In this document: piece by piece, positions 1 to 7,832 of the stretch | Numbering within the stretch: the first letter of the stretch is position 1 | Layout: each line of letters starts with the position of its first letter | NCBI GenBank assembly: GCA_002748735.1 | Contig: PDTC01000015.1 | Coordinates: 28,186 to 92,185 of the forward strand | Direction of reading: 5' to 3' | From: Desulfobulbus propionicus | Lineage (GTDB): Bacteria; Desulfobacterota; Desulfobulbia; Desulfobulbales; Desulfobulbaceae | Length of the DNA stretch: 64,000 nucleotides | Notes under the pieces: model-generated | The model's database searches: none | The model's input: only the letters and a program-made list of their open reading frames with translations | Told to the model about the DNA's origin: nothing | Made by a program: the position numbers and the translations under genes

Positions 1-1
1 T

Positions 2-643
2 GTGCTGCCAGATTTGGCCCGGCGGTTTGGTCTGCAGCGTCGTTATCTTTTTCATTCCAGCCTGTACGCCTCGGATACCTGGTTTGCCGCAGGCCCTGCT
101 CTGGGCAGTCCCATGGCAGTGTTGTGCCTGGAAAAACTTGTTGCCCTGGGGGCACGGACCCTGGTGGTGTTTGGCTGGTGTGGCGGGCTACGCAAGGAGT
201 GCCATGTTGGCGACCTGGTATTGCCTACCTGGGCTCAGAGCGAGGAAGGCACCAGTAACCATTACCGGGATGATCAGTGGTTGAAAAGAGCGTGTTACCC
301 CCATCCATCCCTGCGAAGCAGGATTGCCATGGAATTGCGAAATGCCGGGGAGTTTTTTCTCGAGGGGCCACTGTGGACGACAGACGCCCCCTATCGGGAA
401 ACAGAAGAGAAGGTTCGCCATTATGGTGACCAGGGCATTCTGGGCGTGGACATGGAGTACAGCGCCCTGTGTACGGTTGCCGAGTTTCGTCAGGTACAGC
501 TGGCGGCAGTGATGCTAGTCTCAGATGAGCTCTGGCGACGACCATGGCGAAAAACGTTTACGAGCAAAGCGTTTAAGCAACGCTCCAGGGCCTGCTGCTC
601 ACTTTTGGCAGAGCTCACCGCAACAGGAGCATGGCGGCTATGA
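2..643 (+). CDS. Purine/uridine phosphorylase family protein (5' end uncertain)
   Basis: This is a nucleoside phosphorylase of the PNP/UDP family, which splits nucleosides with phosphate to give a free base and ribose-1-phosphate for salvage. The frame shows a GWCGGL segment followed by HVGDLVLP, matching the family's phosphate/base-binding loop, and near the C-terminus the VDMEYSAL block that contacts ribose in this family, followed by a VSDEL segment. The frame is open to the window edge, so the GTG at position 2 may be internal and the N-terminus may be missing. The stop overlaps the start of rimO, so the two are probably cotranscribed. Family assignment is firm; the preferred base cannot be read from the sequence. 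Confidence 0.8.
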   Translation: MLPDLARRFGLQRRYLFHSSLYASDTWFAAGPALGSPMAVLCLEKLVALGARTLVVFGWCGGLRKECHVGDLVLPTWAQSEEGTSNHYRDDQWLKRACYPHPSLRSRIAMELRNAGEFFLEGPLWTTDAPYRETEEKVRHYGDQGILGVDMEYSALCTVAEFRQVQLAAVMLVSDELWRRPWRKTFTSKAFKQRSRACCSLLAELTATGAWRL

Positions 644-1998
644 AGACGAGAACGCTGCATCTCGTCAGCCTGGGGTGTGCCAAGAACTTTGTCGATTCTG
701 AAAATATCCTTGGTCACTTTGTCAACGCCGGGTACCAGGTTGTTGAAGAGCCTTACGATGCAGAGGTGCTGCTGGTCAACACCTGTGGATTTATTCAGCC
801 GGCTGTGGAAGAATCCATTGATGAAATTTTGGGTATCGCCCAGGTAAAAGAGGAAACAGGTGCCTTGCTGGTAGTCACTGGCTGTATGGTCCAGCGCTAT
901 GGGGAACAGCTTCGAAAAGAGCTGCCAGAGGTCGACCTGTTTGTCGCCATTGATGAGCAGCCTCAGCTTGTCAGACTGGTCACAACCTGGCCGGACACTG
1001 ACAACCCATCGCTCACCGGAGCACCGTCACGGATGCTGCTGGACAGCTCAGCGCCCCGCGAGCTGGCAACCCCACCCTTCAGGGCCTTTCTCAAGCTTAC
1101 AGAAGGATGCGACAATCACTGCAGCTACTGTATGATTCCATCCATACGGGGGCAATTGCGAAGCCGTAGTATCAACGACCTCTGCCGCGAGGCCTGTCGT
1201 CTCGAAGCATCCGGTGTTCGTGAATTGTCACTGATAGCCCAGGACCTCACGGCCTATGGTGATGATCACCGGGACAACCCAGGAGAGGCCCCCACTCTTA
1301 GCCGTTTGTTGAAAGCTCTGCTGGCCTGTACCAATATCCCCTGGATACGGCTCCTGTATCTCTATCCCACCCGCCTTGACTCGCGATTATTGCAACTTAT
1401 GGCCTGCGAACCGCGGCTCGTTCCCTATGTAGATGTTCCCTTCCAGCACGCGGCAACACCGGTGCTGAAAGCAATGAACCGTCACTACAGCACAGATGAC
1501 CTGGACACCCTGCTCAAGATGATTCGTTCAGAATACCCCGATTGCGCTATTCGCACGACCTTTATGGTTGGCTTTCCCGGGGAAACATCGGCTGATTTTT
1601 CCCTGCTCATGGAGTGTCTGCAACGTTGGCAGCTTGATCATGTTGGCGGATTTACCTACCAGGATGAAGAGGAGTGTCGTGCTCACCGTTTCACCAGTAA
1701 GGTCCCTGCAGCGGTCGCTGAAGAGCGCCTGCAACGGCTCATGGGAGCCCAGGCCGAGATTAGCAGGACACGACTTGCGCAGAAGGTTGGTCAGGTCGAG
1801 GAGGTGCTGGTGGAAGGGGTGAGCAGCGAGAGTGACCTGCTGCTTGAGGGACGATTACGCAGTCAGGCACCGGATGTTGACGGTGTTGTCTACCTTACCT
1901 CAGGCACGGCCGTGCCTGGTGAGATACGCCAGGTACGAATTACCGAGGCGCATACCTATGATCTGGTCGGGGAACTCTGCGAAAAAACAGTGGGGTGA
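631..1998 (+). CDS. rimO: Ribosomal protein S12 methylthiotransferase RimO
   Basis: RimO is a radical-SAM enzyme that adds a methylthio group to a conserved aspartate of ribosomal protein S12. The N-terminal UPF0004 domain has the opening SLGCAKN, then NTCGFI and TGCMVQRY, which supply the three cysteines of the auxiliary cluster. The radical-SAM motif is CDNHCSYC, and a C-terminal TRAM-type region follows. Its 455 residues suit the family. SLGCAKN and GFIQPAVEESID point to RimO rather than MiaB or MtaB. Two starts are possible, ATG 631 and ATG 640; an AGGAG at about 625 is better spaced for 640. It overlaps the phosphorylase gene upstream by 13 bases. Confidence 0.95.
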   Translation: MAAMKTRTLHLVSLGCAKNFVDSENILGHFVNAGYQVVEEPYDAEVLLVNTCGFIQPAVEESIDEILGIAQVKEETGALLVVTGCMVQRYGEQLRKELPEVDLFVAIDEQPQLVRLVTTWPDTDNPSLTGAPSRMLLDSSAPRELATPPFRAFLKLTEGCDNHCSYCMIPSIRGQLRSRSINDLCREACRLEASGVRELSLIAQDLTAYGDDHRDNPGEAPTLSRLLKALLACTNIPWIRLLYLYPTRLDSRLLQLMACEPRLVPYVDVPFQHAATPVLKAMNRHYSTDDLDTLLKMIRSEYPDCAIRTTFMVGFPGETSADFSLLMECLQRWQLDHVGGFTYQDEEECRAHRFTSKVPAAVAEERLQRLMGAQAEISRTRLAQKVGQVEEVLVEGVSSESDLLLEGRLRSQAPDVDGVVYLTSGTAVPGEIRQVRITEAHTYDLVGELCEKTVG

Positions 1999-2001
1999 TA
2001 T

Positions 2002-2289
2002 TTACTTCTTTAGTCCCTTATTCACCTGTTCACGCAGATCCTTGCCAACTTTGAAAAAGGGGAGCTTCTTAGGTGCAACCTTAATTTTTTCCCCGGTTTT
2101 TGGATTGCGTCCCACGTAGGAGTCGTACTGCTTGACGACAAAGCTGCCAAAACCTCGAATTTCAATGGAGTCACCCCTGGCGAGGGCATCACTCATCGTA
2201 TCGATAATGGTATTGGTGATGGAACTCGCCTCCCGGATGGGAATATTCAGACGTTCGGCCAGGGCTTCAATCAGTTCCGATTTGTTCAT
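2002..2289 (-). CDS. HU/IHF-family DNA-binding protein
   Basis: A 95-residue nucleoid protein of the HU/IHF family, which binds and bends DNA as a dimer. It begins MNKSELIEALAERL, carries the core IEIRGFGSF, and has the DNA-intercalating arm with GRNPKTGEKI, all hallmarks of the family. Length and the absence of extensions fit HU or an IHF subunit; which one cannot be decided by eye. It converges on rimO with only three bases between the stops, and no terminator is visible in that space. Confidence 0.93.
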   Translation of the reverse strand: MNKSELIEALAERLNIPIREASSITNTIIDTMSDALARGDSIEIRGFGSFVVKQYDSYVGRNPKTGEKIKVAPKKLPFFKVGKDLREQVNKGLKK

Positions 2290-2381
2290 GCCGGTCTCCC
2301 CTTCAGGAAATGTTGCCCATGGGCAGGTTCAGGTGAAACAGTGCGTTAAAAAAGCATGTAATCTCTAGTAACTATAAGAAG

Positions 2382-3158
2382 TTAATCAGGTATGTTTTTG
2401 ATTGTAAAGGGAATTTTTCCTAAAAACAGTTTTTTTAGGTCTTTTTTGCCAAGAAATCGGTACGCTCCCTGTCGGAGTTGTCCTAAATGCAGCCCTCCAT
2501 AGGCTGTCCGTTTCAGCCGAATCACCTGATGGCCAACTGCCTGAAACATCTTGCGTACCTGGCGTTTTCGCCCTTCATGAATGATGATCTCCACCACGGT
2601 CTGGTTGCCACTGTGGCGTACTACGCGCAATTTTGCTGGCCAGGTTTTTTTGCCGTCGAGTTCGATTCCCGTTGCCAGCCGTTTAAGCGTGCTGCTGTCA
2701 GGCCGTCCCCATATCGTCGCTTCATAGGTCTTTTTTACCTCGTGGCTTGGGTGGAGGATCGCGTGGCTGAGCCGTCCATCATTGGTGAGGAGCAGCGCCC
2801 CCTCGCTGTTGAGATCCAGTCGTCCTACCGGGAAAACTCGCACGGTGACTCCCTGCAGAAGATCTGTGACAATGGGCCGTCCCTGCGGGTCGGATAAGGT
2901 GGTGACGTAGCCGACAGGCTTGTTCAGGAGGAGGACAACCGGCGTTTCCAGGAGCAGACGCCGGCCGTCTACTTCAATCTGATCCTTGGCCGGATCAATA
3001 CGGACGCCCAGATCGGTTCTTATCTGGCCGTTAACCCGCACTCTGCCCTGACGGATGATCTCTTCGGCCTTTCGTCGGGACGCCACACCAGCGCCAGCCA
3101 GAAATTTCTGCAGCCGTTCTCCCCGAGGATCGAGGTTTTGCCGAGGGGTTATCGTCAT
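2382..3158 (-). CDS. rluB: rRNA pseudouridine synthase (RluB/RsuA family)
   Basis: A pseudouridine synthase acting on ribosomal RNA, most like RluB, which modifies the 23S rRNA peptidyl-transferase region. An S4 RNA-binding domain occupies roughly residues 14-75 (LQKFLAGAGVASRRKAEE). The catalytic domain follows, with VGRLDLNSEGALLLTND containing the catalytic aspartate and the conserved HEGRKRQVRKMF. At 258 residues it is close to RluB. RsuA and RluE/RluF are related alternatives. Its ATG overlaps the stop of a short open frame upstream (ATGA), described separately. Confidence 0.88.
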   Translation of the reverse strand: MTITPRQNLDPRGERLQKFLAGAGVASRRKAEEIIRQGRVRVNGQIRTDLGVRIDPAKDQIEVDGRRLLLETPVVLLLNKPVGYVTTLSDPQGRPIVTDLLQGVTVRVFPVGRLDLNSEGALLLTNDGRLSHAILHPSHEVKKTYEATIWGRPDSSTLKRLATGIELDGKKTWPAKLRVVRHSGNQTVVEIIIHEGRKRQVRKMFQAVGHQVIRLKRTAYGGLHLGQLRQGAYRFLGKKDLKKLFLGKIPFTIKNIPD

Positions 3159-3492
3159 TTTGTCGGCAATAGCCCGGGGAATTTTTCACCTTCCAGGCCT
3201 GGAGTACCAAGGAAGGAGGGAAGAGTGGCAAACCAGGTCATGATGTTGATTGATCCGGAAGCAGCTTTTTTTTCGACGAACAGATATTCGTATTCATGTT
3301 TGCCCAGGTGATGCCGCATCAGCTTAAAAAACGTGTCGAACAGTAAAGAGTTTCTTTGTCATTCATTCTCTGGAGAAGGGTCTTGGTGAGTTCTTTGCGG
3401 CTGAACTGTTGAAAAAAAGAGTGGCAGCGAACATGCGTCAGACCGGGTAAGACCCGAAACAAGAGGGGACAACAGACAGAGAGGTCTCCATC
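3159..3492 (-). other. Gap between yjbQ and rluB with two overlapping open minus frames
   Basis: No recognisable gene lies here. On the minus strand, the frame of yjbQ stays open after its stop down to a TGA at 3319-3321, encoding a basic stretch with FSRKELTKTLLQRMNDKE. A second frame opens after a TGA at 3359-3361 and runs to a TGA at 3155-3157 that overlaps the rluB start, with FFKLMRHHLGKHEYEYLF. The frames overlap by about 40 bases, so one frameshift would join them into a protein of about 110 residues. Neither frame has a convincing start or ribosome-binding site. A decayed small gene is possible; chance is not excluded. Confidence 0.2.
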
Positions 3493-3894
3493 TTACCCCT
3501 CGAGAATCTTCCAGTGTACCGTTCGTGTACGGGGGCCGTCGAACTCGCAGAAGAAAATTCGCTGCCAGACGCCCAGGAGCAGGCGACCGCTCTCGATTTC
3601 CACCATGGAAGAGGTCCCTGTAAGGGTGGTCATGATGTGCGAGTCAGCATTGCCCTCCCGGTGCCGATAAGGGTAACTGGCAGGAACGATCTGCTTGAGG
3701 GCGCCGATCAGATCAGTCTGTACATCAGGATCGGCGCCCTCATTGATGGTGATACCAGCAGTCGTGTGCGGGCTGCTGACGAATATAATGCCTTGGTTAA
3801 CGTCGCTGCTCCTGAGCACTGCCGACACCTTTTCGGTGATATCAAGCAGGTGCATGCGTTCAGCGGTCTGAATTTTGAACTGTCCCGAGGGCAT
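3493..3894 (-). CDS. yjbQ: YjbQ/UPF0047 family protein
   Basis: A UPF0047 protein; relatives such as E. coli YjbQ show weak thiamine-phosphate synthase activity, and the true role is not settled. The conserved PHTTAGITINEG and the HIMTTLTGTS block contribute the family's clustered metal-binding histidines and glutamate. The start chosen is ATG 3894 (MPSGQFKIQT); a start at 3927 would lie inside the upstream lipoprotein gene. From 3894 the protein is 133 residues, typical for the family. It lies 14 bases downstream of the lipoprotein stop, so the two may share a transcript. Confidence 0.88.
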   Translation of the reverse strand: MPSGQFKIQTAERMHLLDITEKVSAVLRSSDVNQGIIFVSSPHTTAGITINEGADPDVQTDLIGALKQIVPASYPYRHREGNADSHIMTTLTGTSSMVEIESGRLLLGVWQRIFFCEFDGPRTRTVHWKILEG

Positions 3895-3908
3895 CGCAAA
3901 CAAAGGGC

Positions 3909-4361
3909 TCAGTTGCGCAGCTGCCACTGGCCATTAGCATCACGGCAGGCCGTGGTGTAAGTGGTCTGGGCCTTGCCATCGATCATTGCCTTGATCTCTG
4001 CCTTTCGACAGACTGTATTGGTTCCGGGTGCCGTATATGCGGGTTGGGGAATCACCGAGTACTGGTTGCCGGTATCTGGATTGATCCATGAAGAGGCCTG
4101 CTGCGAAACGCCACGTTCATAGACATGGTTGAGCTGTTCGCGGTCATACTTTTCCATCTCGTTACCGACGATGTAGCCGATCATTGTACCCATGGCCGCA
4201 CCAATCAGGGTGGCCTCGGTATTATGGCCAATGATCTGACCGATGAGCGCCCCTCCGGCGGCGCCACTGACCGCGCCAACTTGTCCTTTTTGCGAGGTGT
4301 TGGCGCAGGAAGAGAGAAAGAGCATGCTGATGAAGAGCAAAACGATTGATGCAGATTTCAT
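3909..4361 (-). CDS. Glycine-zipper outer-membrane lipoprotein
   Basis: A predicted lipoprotein of the glycine-zipper/surface-antigen type (17 kDa antigen-like). The start at ATG 4361 (MKSASIVLL) is preceded by a GGGAGG ribosome-binding site. The signal peptide ends in the lipobox LSSC. A glycine-rich zipper follows (VSGAAGGALIGQIIGH and IGAAMGTMIGYIVG), which may form a membrane-inserting hairpin. The C-terminal half has two cysteines (VCRKAE and TACRDANG), a pattern seen in SmpA/17-kDa-like tails. The likely role is envelope structure; no enzyme motif is present. Confidence 0.8.
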   Translation of the reverse strand: MKSASIVLLFISMLFLSSCANTSQKGQVGAVSGAAGGALIGQIIGHNTEATLIGAAMGTMIGYIVGNEMEKYDREQLNHVYERGVSQQASSWINPDTGNQYSVIPQPAYTAPGTNTVCRKAEIKAMIDGKAQTTYTTACRDANGQWQLRN

Positions 4362-4436
4362 AAAAACCTCCCTGATAGAATGTGAATACACTGCAGACCT
4401 GGACAAGTAACGGTCAATATAAGGGTGATCTTTTCC

Positions 4437-5771
4437 TCAGCCCCGATCTTTCAACGATTGAGGCAGTTCCTTGGTTGGGTCTACACCCAGAGCCCTGAGT
4501 TCTTCTGCCCTGGTCAGCAGGTTACCCTTGCCCGTGGTCAGACGGCTTTTTGCCAGGTGCCATGCATGTTGCGTCTGTTGAAGCCGTGAGCCTATTTCCT
4601 CAAAAGCTTCAGCAAAACCAACAAATTTATCATAAAGATTACCTGCCTTTTTGGCAATGATTAAACCGTTGCGATTCTGTTCGTCAAGCCGCCATAGGTG
4701 GTGGATGGTTCGCAGGATGGCCAGCAGGGTGGATGGACTGCTGAGGATGACTTTTTGCCGCATGGCCTCCTCGAGCAGGTTTGGATCCAGTCTGAGCGCA
4801 TCCTGAAAGGCATTTTCAACGGGGATAAACAAGACAACAAAGTCAAGACCGTCGAGACCATTGAGCTGATGATATCTTTTGGCGGCCAGCCCCTTGACGT
4901 GCCGACGTACCGATTCCAGGTGCAGGCGCATCAAAGGTTCACGCAACTGGGCATCGTTTTCAGCGTATGCCTGCACATAACTCTTTAAAGAGACCTTGGC
5001 ATCGATGAGGATATGGCGAGCCTCGGGCAGATGCACCACGGCATCGGGCTGCAGGAGGCGACCGCTTGCGGTTCGATACGACGGTTGGAGTTCAAATTCA
5101 CTGCCCTTTCGCAGCCCGGAGTCTTCGAGCAGCTTCTCCAGCAGCATCTCACCCCAGAGTCCGGCTGTTTTGTTGCTGCCTTTGAGCGCATCAGTGAGCT
5201 CAAGGGCGTCTTTGCCAATGCGCTCGTTGAGCATTTTGAGCTGGCCGATCTCATGGCGCAGGGCGGCCCGATCACGGCTTTCGCGGTCGTAGACCGTGTC
5301 AACCCGCTGACGAAAGTCCTTGAGCTGCTCGCGAAAGGGGGAAAGCAGAGCAGTGAGCCGGCCGGCCTGCTGTTTCCCCAGCTCGTCGTGCTGGTGCTGG
5401 AATATTCGTTCGGCAAGCAGGGCAAACCGCTCTTCCATCTGGAGACGAAAGGTTTCCAGGAGCTGATCCCGTTCTCCAAGCTGTTGTCTGGCCGAACGCA
5501 ACGAGGAGTGCAGGCCAATATTTTCCTTTTCCAGTTCCCTGTGTCGCGCAACGAGTTCGTTACGCTCCTCCAGCAGTGCTGCCCGTTCAGTCTCCAACAG
5601 CTGAATATTTTTAAGTGCCTGCTCCTGCCGCAGTGAAAGTACGAGCTCCCGGCGTTTACTTCGTCCGCCGAAAATAACGGCAAGCAGGGCACTGATGCAA
5701 CTGCCCAGAACAAGGCCGGCAAGCAGGATTGTACCCGGTTTTGCCGTGAAAAGTGAAAGAAGACTGGCCAT
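4437..5771 (-). CDS. rmuC: DNA recombination protein RmuC
   Basis: RmuC is a membrane-anchored, nuclease-fold protein that limits inversions at short inverted repeats. One N-terminal membrane segment (about residues 10-35, ILLAGLVLGSCISALLAVIF) is followed by a long coiled coil (about 40-180). The RmuC domain includes SNKTAGLWGEMLLEKLLEDSG, LQPDAVVHLPE and ILIDAKVSLKSY, matching the PD-(D/E)xK-like core. The start is ATG 5771 (MASLLSLF); reading further upstream would run through cbpM. It is the last gene of a cbpA-cbpM-rmuC cluster, 13 bases after cbpM. Confidence 0.93.
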   Translation of the reverse strand: MASLLSLFTAKPGTILLAGLVLGSCISALLAVIFGGRSKRRELVLSLRQEQALKNIQLLETERAALLEERNELVARHRELEKENIGLHSSLRSARQQLGERDQLLETFRLQMEERFALLAERIFQHQHDELGKQQAGRLTALLSPFREQLKDFRQRVDTVYDRESRDRAALRHEIGQLKMLNERIGKDALELTDALKGSNKTAGLWGEMLLEKLLEDSGLRKGSEFELQPSYRTASGRLLQPDAVVHLPEARHILIDAKVSLKSYVQAYAENDAQLREPLMRLHLESVRRHVKGLAAKRYHQLNGLDGLDFVVLFIPVENAFQDALRLDPNLLEEAMRQKVILSSPSTLLAILRTIHHLWRLDEQNRNGLIIAKKAGNLYDKFVGFAEAFEEIGSRLQQTQHAWHLAKSRLTTGKGNLLTRAEELRALGVDPTKELPQSLKDRG

Positions 5772-5784
5772 GAGAGAAGAGGCG

Positions 5785-6090
5785 CTACAGCATACGGACA
5801 AGCCGGCGCAACTCTTCCAGTTCTTCGAGGAGTTCCAAGGCCAGAGCGCAGCCGGGAAGGTTGACCCGAAGATCTTGCTGCAACCTCCGTGCAGTCTGGA
5901 CTCTGCGGATCTCAATGGCGCCGAACTGCCATTCGGCCGGAGAAGGCCCTGACGGGGAAATCAGGCCCTCGTCAATCATCTCCAGAACTTCTTCGGCATG
6001 TACCGCACAGATATGGCAAAGTTCAGCCAGGCTGCAGGTGGTTTCCTCGTCCAGGGTGACTCCCTGGAGGCAGTGATTGGAGTGGGGCAT
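5785..6090 (-). CDS. cbpM: Chaperone modulator CbpM-like protein
   Basis: A 101-residue protein with an N-terminal MerR-like fold (LAELCHICAVHAEEVLEMIDEGLISPSG) and a C-terminal leucine/glutamate-rich helix (LELLEELEELRRLV). This is the arrangement of CbpM, which binds the J-domain of CbpA and inhibits it. Placement directly after cbpA, with three bases between stop and start, supports the assignment. Sequence identity in this family is low, so context carries much of the weight. Confidence 0.8.
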   Translation of the reverse strand: MPHSNHCLQGVTLDEETTCSLAELCHICAVHAEEVLEMIDEGLISPSGPSPAEWQFGAIEIRRVQTARRLQQDLRVNLPGCALALELLEELEELRRLVRML

Positions 6091-6093
6091 CAG

Positions 6094-7044
6094 TCAAACT
6101 CCCATATGTTCGCGCGGGTTGACAGGCATGATCGTAGACATCTGTCGGTAGAGTTCTTTCTGTTCCTCGGTCAGCGCTGCTGGTGCGATAATTTTCAGGG
6201 TGACGTACTGGTCACCCTGATTGTTTGCAGAAGACAGGCCTCGCCCCTTGAGGCGAAGCTGCCGGCCACCGCTGGAATTGGCAGGAATTTTCAGCTGGAC
6301 TTTCCCTCCCAGGGTCGGTACGGTGACGGTTGTGCCCAACGCGGCCTCCCAGGGGGTTACCGGGAGGGTGAGGTAAATATCTCGCTTGATGGCCTTGAAG
6401 AGCGGGTCTTCCTGGAAAACGATCTCGAGAAACAGGTCACCTGCAGGCCCTCCTCCCAAACCAGGGCCCCCCTGTCCTTCCAGGCGGATGCGCTGCCCCT
6501 CGATGATACCCTTGGGGATACTGACCTGCAGGGTCTGCGGCTCGACACGGATATGGCCGTCGTCAGTAATGATGGTCCGGTTAAGGGTGATCTGCTGACG
6601 GCTGCCGAGGTACGCATCGATCAGGCGAATGGTGATCTTGGCATGCTGGTCCTGGCCCTGCGCCTGAAAACCCGGGCGTTGACCTGGACGCTCCTGCCCA
6701 GAACCCCTGCCAAACAGGGTCTCAAAGAAATCGCTGAAACCGTGTTCGCCGCCACCGGTGTACCCGGCCCCGCCAAACTGAAACCCTGCATTCCAATCTG
6801 GCGGCGGTTCAAAGTCCTGGCCGTTTTGCCAGTTGGCCCCAAAGCGATCGTAGGCCGCACGTTTTTCCGGGTCGTTGAGTACTTCATAAGCCTCGCCAAG
6901 ATCCTTGAACCGGCGCTCCGCATCCGCTTCCTTGCTGACATCCGGGTGGTACTTGCGCGCCAGTTTACGATAGCTCTGCTTGATGTCATCTTGGCTTGCT
7001 TCCCGGGGGACCTCAAGTATCTGGTAATAATCCTTGTATTCCAT
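6094..7044 (-). CDS. cbpA: DnaJ-class co-chaperone CbpA (no zinc finger)
   Basis: A type II J-protein that stimulates DnaK ATPase and, in CbpA, also binds curved DNA. The N-terminal J-domain (residues 1-70) carries the essential HPD in YRKLARKYHPDVSKE. A Gly/Phe-rich linker follows (GFQFGGAGYTGGGEHGF), then the two beta-barrel C-terminal substrate domains. The CxxCxGxG zinc repeats of DnaJ are absent, which separates it from DnaJ. It is transcribed with cbpM and rmuC. Confidence 0.92.
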   Translation of the reverse strand: MEYKDYYQILEVPREASQDDIKQSYRKLARKYHPDVSKEADAERRFKDLGEAYEVLNDPEKRAAYDRFGANWQNGQDFEPPPDWNAGFQFGGAGYTGGGEHGFSDFFETLFGRGSGQERPGQRPGFQAQGQDQHAKITIRLIDAYLGSRQQITLNRTIITDDGHIRVEPQTLQVSIPKGIIEGQRIRLEGQGGPGLGGGPAGDLFLEIVFQEDPLFKAIKRDIYLTLPVTPWEAALGTTVTVPTLGGKVQLKIPANSSGGRQLRLKGRGLSSANNQGDQYVTLKIIAPAALTEEQKELYRQMSTIMPVNPREHMGV

Positions 7045-7187
7045 GGGAGTTCTTTCTGCTGGTAGTCTTCTCTTTTATCTTTTGTAACAGTAAGTACAGT
7101 ATACGGAAAAGAAAAGAAAAAAGAGAAATTGTAGTGCTTTGGCCTTGAAGATCAGCAGTGCGTTTCTTATGATTCGAAAGAGAGGGT

Positions 7188-7832
7188 GTGGCATTGATTA
7201 TTGAACGAATTGTCCTGACAGGTTTCCGGGCAACCGGTAAAAGCGTGACTGGCAGACTCCTGGCGCGTCAACTTGACTGGCAATTTCAGGATACCGACGA
7301 CCTTCTTGTTTCCCGCTTTGGGTGCTCGGTGGAGGAGTATGTCGGAAAAAATGGCTGGGAAAAGTTCAGGCAGGCGGAAGCAGATGTGCTGCAGGCGTTG
7401 AGGAACAGTCATCGCCACGTCATCGCTACCGGCGGCGGCGCCATTCAGCATACCAGGGAATGGTCAGGGCTACGCCAGGGCGGTTTGGTGATTTGGCTTC
7501 ATGCCCCTGTCGATGTCATTAAACAACGTATGGCATCCAGTCTCGATAGTGACAAGGGGCGGCCTTCGCTGACAGGTGGTGATCCGCTTGATGAAGTGGA
7601 AGAGGTGCTGCGGGGTAGAGAACCCCTGTATCGTGCAGGTGCGGACCTGGAGTTTGACAGCAGCACCCTGAGCCCGGCTGAGCTGGTCAGCCGGGTGGCA
7701 GGAAAGATTTACCTAACAGAGACAGGTCTGGGAAAGGTGCGGCAACTCCCCCCAAGGCCGACGGAGGAGCCTGAGATTGTTGCAAAAGGAAAAAATCGTG
7801 AAGACGGTCTGGATCGTAACCAGGGAATATGA
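7188..7832 (+). CDS. aroK: Shikimate kinase
   Basis: Shikimate kinase phosphorylates shikimate in the chorismate pathway. The P-loop is GFRATGKSVTG, the shikimate-binding aspartate pair is DTDDLL, and ATGGGA is the conserved Walker-B-like glycine motif. The lid arginine lies in KGRPSLTGG. At 214 residues it is longer than the usual 170-180 because of a C-terminal tail of about 35 residues with no recognised domain. It starts at GTG 7188 behind AGAGGG. Its end overlaps the downstream glgA-like gene by 35 bases. Confidence 0.9.
   Translation: MALIIERIVLTGFRATGKSVTGRLLARQLDWQFQDTDDLLVSRFGCSVEEYVGKNGWEKFRQAEADVLQALRNSHRHVIATGGGAIQHTREWSGLRQGGLVIWLHAPVDVIKQRMASSLDSDKGRPSLTGGDPLDEVEEVLRGREPLYRAGADLEFDSSTLSPAELVSRVAGKIYLTETGLGKVRQLPPRPTEEPEIVAKGKNREDGLDRNQGI

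Noticed and set aside
5998-7065. A 355-codon open plus frame over cbpA
   Set aside because: It is a shadow of cbpA, which has clear J-domain motifs; the plus product resembles nothing.
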